This document shows, piece after piece, positions 56,526 through 64,000 of a stretch of 64,000 nucleotides of DNA; within the stretch, counting starts at the first letter, position 1; every line of letters starts with the position of its first letter. The notes under the pieces were generated by a model that ran no database searches, was not told the DNA's origin, and saw only the letters and a list, made by a program, of their open reading frames with translations. The position numbers and the translations under genes were made by a program. This DNA comes from Ephydatia muelleri (lineage: Eukaryota > Porifera > Demospongiae > Spongillida > Spongillidae), in NCBI GenBank assembly GCA_013339895.1, contig JABACO010000014.1:8103892-8167891 (forward strand). The letters are read 5' to 3'.

Positions 56526-58592
56526 TGATCCGGTCCGATCACGTTTTGCGCGTGACAGGCCTTCACATGCAGATCAGTCCCAGTGTAGGGTGAGCCTCAT
56601 GTTCCGTTGTATTCTGTACTAAACGGAGTAATTGAATTACGGTGCTAGATTCGTGAGCAGATGTGGCTTATGTGGCAGATAGGCATCATGACTGCTGTGT
56701 TGAAGGAAAGCCAACAGAATAGAGGTTTACAAATTTGAACTCATTGTCGCATTGCTACTCCATTTTTAACTTTGCATATGTAATGTCGGGTAGATGATCG
56801 GCATGCGCGATAGCGTATAGGTAGTGTTCGGCATCCATGTGTTATTATTTAAAGGGAACGTAGTTGCTTTAAACTATACTTACTGCGTCCTAAGACAATC
56901 CAGAAGGATGTTTTTAACCTGTTTGAAATAATGAAATGTCTTCTTTGAGGCTCTGTATTGTGTTGAAAGTGCTGTTGCCGAACACTCCCTACTGCCGACC
57001 ATACCTCACATTACCCTACTGAGAAGACAAAACGGATTATTTGTTACCTCCATGCCAAGTATCGCCCATCAGTTCTGTACACCTCATGTTCTGTGTGTGA
57101 ATGGCTCGATTGTGTGCGGGTCTTTTATACGGACGCCCTGCGTGGCACGCGCTGCTGCCAACTATCGACCTGTATTGTTTGGTATGCCATCGGGGTCTCC
57201 CGTTTAAAAATACCATATTCATGTGTATACCACTGACTGTGCATGGTATGGCTGTGCGGGCGTATACAGGCGCCCTGCGTGGTACCCTGCTGGCTAGCGA
57301 GCACCAACCATCGTCTCTATAGTGTTTTGTATGCATGCATGGCATTATAAAATGCGATTGGGGTCCACAGATATCATCTTTAATTAGCTCTCGTGGATGA
57401 AGTCATTGAGCGTGAGTGTGCTCTTCCATCCTGTCAGTTTTTATAATTTGTTTGGTTTTATGCAGTGCCAAGTACGTGTACAATTTCCGCATGTACAACT
57501 GCTTCCGTCATAGGGTTTACGTGACGCAAGCGCTTTAGTTCTGTAGATTCAATTCCATATACAGTGTAGCACTATAAACAGCAGGCTAAACCTATAACTT
57601 CCAACAGTTTTGAAGGCGTGTACAGTGTAAATAGAATTGTTAAAAGCCTGGAGAACAAAATGTTAAAACTGGGTTAACGTCTCTTACTCCGCAAATTCAT
57701 TTTTTTTACCCATGCACATTTTGATTAGTTACACCAAAAGCCGTCTGCTGAACCTAGAGGATCGTATATACTTACCGTATTAAACAAGCAGTGCGAAAAA
57801 CATAATATAAATAATTTGTAGCTTATAATTATTATAATACATATATTTTCCACATGGTACATGGCAGCAAAAACTAAGATAAATGAATAAATAAATATGA
57901 TAATAACAATGCATATGAAATAGTGGAATATAATAAAATGAGTTTCTTTAATAATAATGAAGGGAAGGTATGAGTCCTATCCCATCAGCCATGTCCAATG
58001 CACTTCATTTAATGCGAGAGCATCGGAGACATTAAATTGGTTACTCTGATGATGGCTAACGATCCTCATGTTACTTATAATTTACAAGCAACACAAAATA
58101 CATGCAAACTGCTATTATAGGACCTGCATGGACAAAAATTGATTGAGGATTGACCCTGATGAAGCTAAGCCATAATCATTGGCTAATTGAGTGCCTACTC
58201 AGAAAGTCATCCATCTCTAATGTAATCCTATCTACGGAGATGGACAACAGGTGTGATCGTTTTGTTAGTGTATCCCATATGGTGGCAAATAAATGTATGC
58301 CAAAATGTGTTTATTGAACTCAATGGAGGTACTGCCGCGATTCCAATTACTGATGGTGTGACATGTATATATATCCGTTCCAATTATTTTTGGAGAGCAA
58401 TCGCCCTGCATTAATTGATCCAATACTGCTGCCGTGAACGTGCGATCAATCAAAGGAGTACTGTACAAAAAAATGAGCGCCGGTAGCTCGGACCTAAGAG
58501 GGCGCTACCGATACAATCTGTTCTGCAGATTGTTCTTTCTGTAAGTACTATGGTGTTTAAAAAAAGATATTCAATAATCGTGTTACGTATAG

Positions 58593-59118
58593 ATGGGTAG
58601 AACCTCTCCTTTGGACTGGATGTAAGCGAAAACTGCAAAGTGACCTGGACGTGAAAGTAGAGGAATTAGATTCTACAAAGTTATTGAACACGTTCAATTG
58701 GTGAGGTTGCTGTGGCAACAGTGAACCGATTATTTGACTTTTCTCTGCATGCGCCCGTATACAGGTACTGGAACAAGGAGCTCGAGAGAAAGAAAAGAGG
58801 GAAGCCTGCAGGTTGGGTCTAGCCATCGTTATGTGCGTTTGGTGGAGGCTGATTGTACAAGGAGCGCTTAGTTTCTGCGAGGTACTATCACTAAATACTT
58901 GTAGCGCATGCAAGTTCTCCCAATGCAATGATTATTGAGTCTGACGTTTCGTGGATTGGTCAGATTGGTGTGAACGTTCCAATCAGTTGTGACTGGACTT
59001 CTCAGCCAGTACTTTGCACAGCAATACCATTCATCAGGGACACAAGAAATGCGTACATTTATGCTGCATGTAAGCTCTCGACTTTCGTATGGCTATGTGT
59101 TTATGATGTTCTTTGTTA

Positions 59119-59168
<50 letters not shown>

Positions 59169-61111
59169 GTGCTCGCGCGCGCGGTGTGTGCGTACATGTA
59201 TGTGCATGTGTCTCTGTGTGCGTGCGCGCACTCAGGCCTGGTAGCAACAGCTCTGGTGGTGCTGCTATTGCACTCCTTCTCTTATTTCATTGGACAGAAG
59301 ATAGGAATGATTGTCCGTGCAACCCTCACAGCAGCTATTCACCAAAAGGTAGTGTACGTAAAGTCGCATGCAAGCATATGACAATCTTCCTCTTTTGTGG
59401 TCAAATTGGGCACAATACTGTGCCGAACGTGCCCGTGGCACAACTGGTCTTAGCGCTACAACTTTGTTCGGCAAAACCGTTTACTTTTTTTGTAGCGATC
59501 AACATTTTGTTCAGATTGAGGATAAGCTTGTAATTCGTCGGCATTTTAGGCCAGCCATTCTAAATTCTGATTTGTCCTCTACCTGCTTTATTATTAATCA
59601 GTATTTATTAAATTATCGGTATTACTATTATGCTAGCTTTTAATGCAACGAAAACACTGACAGAGCTGGTGGAATGTACTGTCGCCCGATTTCATTACCC
59701 AACTACAAATTCACTCCTCTGAACTTTGTATTTAAAAGCAGGAACATCATATGTTATACATGTATAACATACTACCAGTATAAGTCGGTAGTTAATGAAA
59801 CGCAATAGTTAATAAACCAATTAATATACATGTTAAGTGACAACATTATTGGCAGAGAAATCCAAATGTAATGACATTCTATTGCATGTGAATCTACACT
59901 TTCTGAAGGCACTGTGGCAATCATAGATAAGAGTTTCATTGAGTGACCACAGAGGTTGTCTGATTATATGTGGCTTTTGGAAAATTTTATCAAAGGAAAG
60001 CCAAGAAGTCCTCACTATAACACATCACTAACTCAAAATAATTGTGCAGTTTCTGAAAGCCTGCTAGCAGTACAAAGTAAATGGTGATCTAGTGAAAATT
60101 TTCTGACTGTCTGTCGTTGCAACAAGTGGATGGCAAAAGTATTATATAACACTTCACATGGCTGCATTCAGATTATGAAGCTCAACCAGGCAACAGTTGG
60201 ACAGTGTCTACTGGACACGTGGTCAATCTTGCATCAAGTGATGCCCAGAAATTTGACCAAGTAAGTACCCTTTACTGGGCTATCAAGTTATAAAATGTAT
60301 CGTCTGCTGTTAGGCATTTGTATTTATCCATCTGTTATGGATAAGTCCACTTCTACTGGTGGCCTCCACCTACCTTCTATACACAAAATGTAGTGTTGGG
60401 CTGGCAAGTCTAATCCCTATTGAGGTAATAATCATAGCACTGCCTATTCAAGTATTCCTTTTCCGAACATTCTCAAGTGAAAAGTATGTCACCATTTTGT
60501 GTAATTGCAGTGACTGGCACTTGAATTATTTTCTCCCTCCACTACTGTAGATTCAAGTCAGCCATTTGGACAGACAAAAGAATTAAAATCATGAATGAAA
60601 TAATTTCAGGGATGAGAGTAATCAAGATGTATGGATGGGAGGATGCTTTCAGAAGAGTAGTCAACCAACTTCGAAGGTATGAAATCAAGAAATTAACAGC
60701 GGGAGGGCCTAACTAGAATAATAAAATGATTTTGTATTCTATTTTCTGAACAGCAAGGAATCTTTATGTGTACTAAAGGCAGGATTGCTGAATGGTAGCA
60801 ATCTGGCTATTGAATACATGACAGCCCCAGTGATGATGTTTGGCATATTCTCAATTCACATGGCAACGGGTGGCACTTTGACAACCAGAAGTATTTTTAC
60901 AGCTCTTTCACTTCTTACAGTGATCCAAAAATATGTAATGCGTTTATATGTAAAAGGCGTATTTTCTGTGATTGAAGTAAATGTTGCAACTTCAAGAATA
61001 AGGGTACATTTTAGACATTTTAAAGTATAAATTTTATAGACTTTTACCATTTAGGAATTTCTGGAATTGGTTGAAGGCAATTCAGCAAACGGCATGCAAA
61101 CAGAACATGAA
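58593..61111 (+). pseudogene. ABCC4-like N-terminal half, copy 2
   Basis: The same nine exons as at 1958-4510. Differences that matter: a clean 3-bp loss in exon 1 (KRKLMQSD becomes KRKLQSD); one base lost in exon 2 (about 58811); two bases lost early in exon 3 and one later (about 58977 and 59036); one base lost in exon 5 (about 60204). Conversely exon 6 has the T that copy 1 lacks (about 60461). Neither copy is open throughout, but a composite of the two would be. Confidence 0.85.
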
Positions 61112-61133
61112 GGTATAAATACAGCATTTTTAT

Positions 61134-62942
61134 TCACTTGGACAATGTTTTTCTCCAATTAGCTAATGAAAGTGAAAAAAAACTGGATGACAAAATAATT
61201 GACAAGCAATCACCAGAGACTGCTATATGAACAAATCTACAGAAACCTCCACATTGGCGAAGGAGTACCAAAGCAACTTGGGAATCAAGGGATCCAACTT
61301 CCTTCAACAGAGCCAAGAATTTGGAAGCACCTGCTCTCTTCTCTGCAATAAACTTTGCACAGAAAATAGTGTCTCCAATCGGGGCCCCAAGAATTTCAAA
61401 GTTAAACGCATTACATTTTTTCATCTCTGATGGAAATGGTTGAAGGTCACAATCCCCATAGAGTTCACATTTCGAGGAGTTAATCACGAGACCTAGTGGT
61501 GGGCCAAGATCTTGAATGATACTGAGTGCCTGCACAACGGCTTGCTTTGAACCAGAAATAACGCCAACATCAATGTACCAGGCATGGAATAAAAGGTCAA
61601 AAAAAATTGGATCAGATGCAATAGCCGATAGCACTTTTTGCAGAACCAAACAGAACAAAAGAGGGCCCAAGGGATCACCTTGTTGGACTCCAGATTCTGA
61701 CATTATAGTTTCCATTGGAGACCAGAGCAAATAGTGTTGACCATAGCACCATGCAGCCCACTGGAGGAGCTCAGGGAAGTGTGCCCTGCACTCATCAAGA
61801 AGTGCCTGACGGGAGACTAAATTAAATGCGTTACGCACATCAATTTTCATCACTACAAAGTCCTGCTCATTCTGATGTTCCTCAATGCAACTTCTCAAAC
61901 CATGTACAATCTTCTCTGCACCAGAGGGACAAGCAACCCCAAATTGATGAGTTGAGAAGTAATCCGAGGCCTTTCCCTTTGTGATTTGGCATAGACACTT
62001 GCCTACTAAACGCCTAAGGGTTTCGCCAACTGCAATGGTCGAATATCAGGAGAAGAACCAGGTTTGTCTTTGGTCAGATTTCCACCAGCAAGGAACTTGG
62101 AGACGACATTACTAACACTACCCGTAGCCAAGAGGTTCACTATACTTCTAAGGGATGAACAGATGGATGACTGCATTGTGACTTTGGTGGCATCAAGCAA
62201 ATGCTGCACCCGCAATCGGAGGGACCACAAGCAGTGGATTTGGTAAAGGACCTCAAGACAGATAGAATGTCAAAGGTATTGGGGAGGATAGAAGGGAAAT
62301 TTGATGTGTCGTTTGGTGGGCATACTGGAGGTGGGCCCTTAGGATGTTTTGCTTGCAAAAGCTGCCAGGTGGTATCATTATTAGGTGCAACCCCTGATGA
62401 AGTTAAAATTTGGCAGGCCTTTCCATATAAACCCTCCTTTGCTAACCCGATGGCTAAGCGAATGTTGTGATCTGAGCTACTTGTGTGAGCTTGACGGGTT
62501 CTAGTTGTCACTTGCTGAGATGCATGCTCCCATAGAAATCCAAACTGGCCTTTGGACCATTAATCACATAGGTGGTTGATGGGGAGAGGCTTGTGGTGAC
62601 GTCCCCTCCGTTTGGGAGCCACAAGTACACACTTCGGGAGCATAAAAAACTTCAGCCAAGCCTCCTCACTGTTTTCGTGTAATATTGAATGGAATGCTGC
62701 AGATAAAACACCTGCAATGCTGGCCTGGATTTGATAGGGATGTGTCGGATGGTACTGCAATGAAGCAAGCACACATCTTCAAAGGAAGGTAGCTGGGTTG
62801 TGGCATCAGTATTGGATGGACTATCTTGGCTTAGTTGTACACCAGTGCTTGCAGGTTTAAGTGAGCATTTCCCTTGATGAGATTGGAGATGTGAAGAAGC
62901 AACCAAGTGAAAACAGTAAGAACAGATTATTATTTTATACAT
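61134..62942 (-). mobile_element. LINE 5' part and reverse transcriptase, copy 2
   Basis: Counterpart of 4531-6341. Here the ORF upstream of the RT is longer and continuous (62511-62140: GLAKEGLYGKACQILTSSG, KHPKGPPPVCPP), and the segment NVVSKFLAGGNLTKDKPG is at 62230-62006. The RT active site is again WYIDVG, so that change predates the duplication. Confidence 0.85.
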
Positions 62943-63039
62943 GTATAATTATAAATCAACCTTGACATACAAACCCACACACACACACATAAAAACATAC
63001 ATACATAATACATGACTATGGAACTAACACAACACGCAT

Positions 63040-63594
63040 TTAATCACTGTCCAGCTGAGCCAGGATTGGTGGAGACCTGGCTAGCAAAGCTCTTGAAGTG
63101 GCACGCATAAGTTTGAAGTTAAGATGGCCATAAATGTCAGATAGTACCTTACCCTTGGGCCAAGCAGATCCCACAGAGAGAAGAAGAAGCCAGGTGAGAA
63201 AAGGTGCATTGTGCCTCATCACCCCAGGCTCCATAGGTCTCACAGCAAGTGGAACACAGGACCAGCCCAGCTCAGCACACTTCACATCATTAGTTAGCTC
63301 TGTGCTTGCGTTCCTCGGCTGATCGGGTGGCTGCACCTGTGTTAGCACTAGCCTCAGATAAGATGGCAGATGATAGGGGAGAAGAACTGTAAAGTCAAAT
63401 GCGGCAGGTTTCCCCCTATCCCAATTGCCCACCAATATGTCATAAGTATTATGAGAACAATATGACATACAATAATAAGAATGCACTATAGTTAATAACA
63501 AACTACAGGTGTGTTTTTTGTTGTTGTTAGAAGTACACTTGCTAGTGGACTCAATGGGCAGTGAAATTATGAGATGCATTGTGTCCTGTCCCAT
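63040..63594 (-). mobile_element. LINE C-terminal tail, copy 2
   Basis: Counterpart of 6437-6900, more continuous here: a 184-aa ORF joins DILVGNWDRGKPAAFDFTV to NDVKCAELGWSCVPL and RALLARSPPIL before the stop. The frame between FDFTV and NDVKC still differs from the other family member at 51885-52990, so a shift probably remains. Confidence 0.75.
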
Positions 63595-63605
63595 TGTGGA
63601 CTCAA

Positions 63606-64000
63606 TTAAGGATGTCTTTTCTTCCTGCTCAAATGGGCCACCTCGGCCATTTGGTAGAGCTGTACTGAATTAGATGGGCCTGTTCTATCCACCATCGTTT
63701 TAAGCAATGACTTTCATCTTTCAATAGCATGTATGGGTCATCGAACTCTGCAATCTCTCCTTCATCCATGACCTGGAAAGTGTGTTCATTTTATGAGCCT
63801 AGCAATATTGGGGCTATGACTTACCATAATCCTATCCAAACCGATTACAGTGTTGAGGCGGTGAGCTACAGTGAGAACAGACACTGTGCAAAGGTCTCTT
63901 GCAAGATCTTCTGAATCATTGCATCAGTACTAATAAACAGATATGAATGCTATAAATGCATAACGTTGCACCGTGCCTTACGTGAAGTCCACATTAGCTG
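63606..64000 (-). CDS. ABCC4-like gene, last exons, copy 2 (runs off the window)
   Basis: Counterpart of 7003-7397: the end of nucleotide-binding domain 2 and the C-terminal tail ending KKRHP-stop at 63606. The last exon lacks one T (about 63712) and the exon before it lacks two bases (about 63880) relative to copy 1, both shifting the frame. The remaining exons of this second gene should lie beyond 64000 if the duplication is tandem. Confidence 0.8.

Larger units (their letters stand above)
56648..64000. repeat. Large direct duplication, copy 2
   Basis: This is the second copy of 1-7397. It runs to the window end, so the right border is unknown. Compared with copy 1 it is about 45 bp shorter overall, mostly through 1-4 bp deletions, a shorter GT run, and missing bases in homopolymers and dinucleotides. 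Confidence 0.95.

Overview
The window looks like nuclear DNA of an invertebrate metazoan, most plausibly a sponge, though the species cannot be fixed from sequence alone. The reasons are many short GT..AG introns, an ABCC4/MRP4-type transporter, cytosolic HSP70 genes ending in EEVD, a GPCR fragment, and a dense mix of LINE, Ty3/gypsy, Tc1, Ginger-type and foldback elements. A run of exactly 100 N (45778-45877) marks a scaffold gap. Single-base indels break many otherwise good exons, so some 'pseudogenes' here may be consensus errors.

Layout. (1) 1-7.4 kb is repeated almost base for base at 56.65-64.0 kb. Each copy holds a plus-strand N-terminal half of an ABCC4-like gene, two fragments of one LINE family in antisense, and the 3' end of a minus-strand ABCC4-like gene. 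(2) 7.0-19.9 kb holds the longer ABCC4-like gene (minus strand). Its introns have taken up a LINE, a rearranged Ginger-type integrase remnant and very long microsatellites. (3) 20.5-25.2 kb holds a five-exon gene built like the N-terminal two thirds of RAG1 (zinc-binding region, RING finger, start of the core), facing a Ginger1-like DNA transposon with integrase, CXC, ULP1-like protease and PHD parts. (4) 25.7-31.9 kb is repeat-rich: a 23-bp minisatellite, a tRNA-Arg-like relic, a BEN-like gene with a coding 36-bp array, a decayed Tc1-like transposase and several foldback sequences. (5) 34.6-45.1 kb is a large palindrome whose arms carry two nearly identical, intact, divergent HSP70 genes sharing a 362-bp promoter, and at both outer ends a degraded RAG1-like paralogue. 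A third HSP70 tail lies at 32.7 kb. (6) 46-49.76 kb is a decayed gypsy element directly upstream of a truncated GPCR exon. (7) 51.9-53 kb is the C-terminal part of a LINE with a restriction-like endonuclease. (8) 53.24-55.17 kb is a discrete element with about 70-bp inverted termini and a 9-bp target duplication that carries a decayed RecQ-like helicase.

Most notable: the RAG1-like gene and its palindromic paralogues, the RecQ-carrying terminal-inverted-repeat element, the HSP70 palindrome, and several perfect palindromes with spacers of 0-1 nt. The only genes that look fully intact are the two HSP70 genes.
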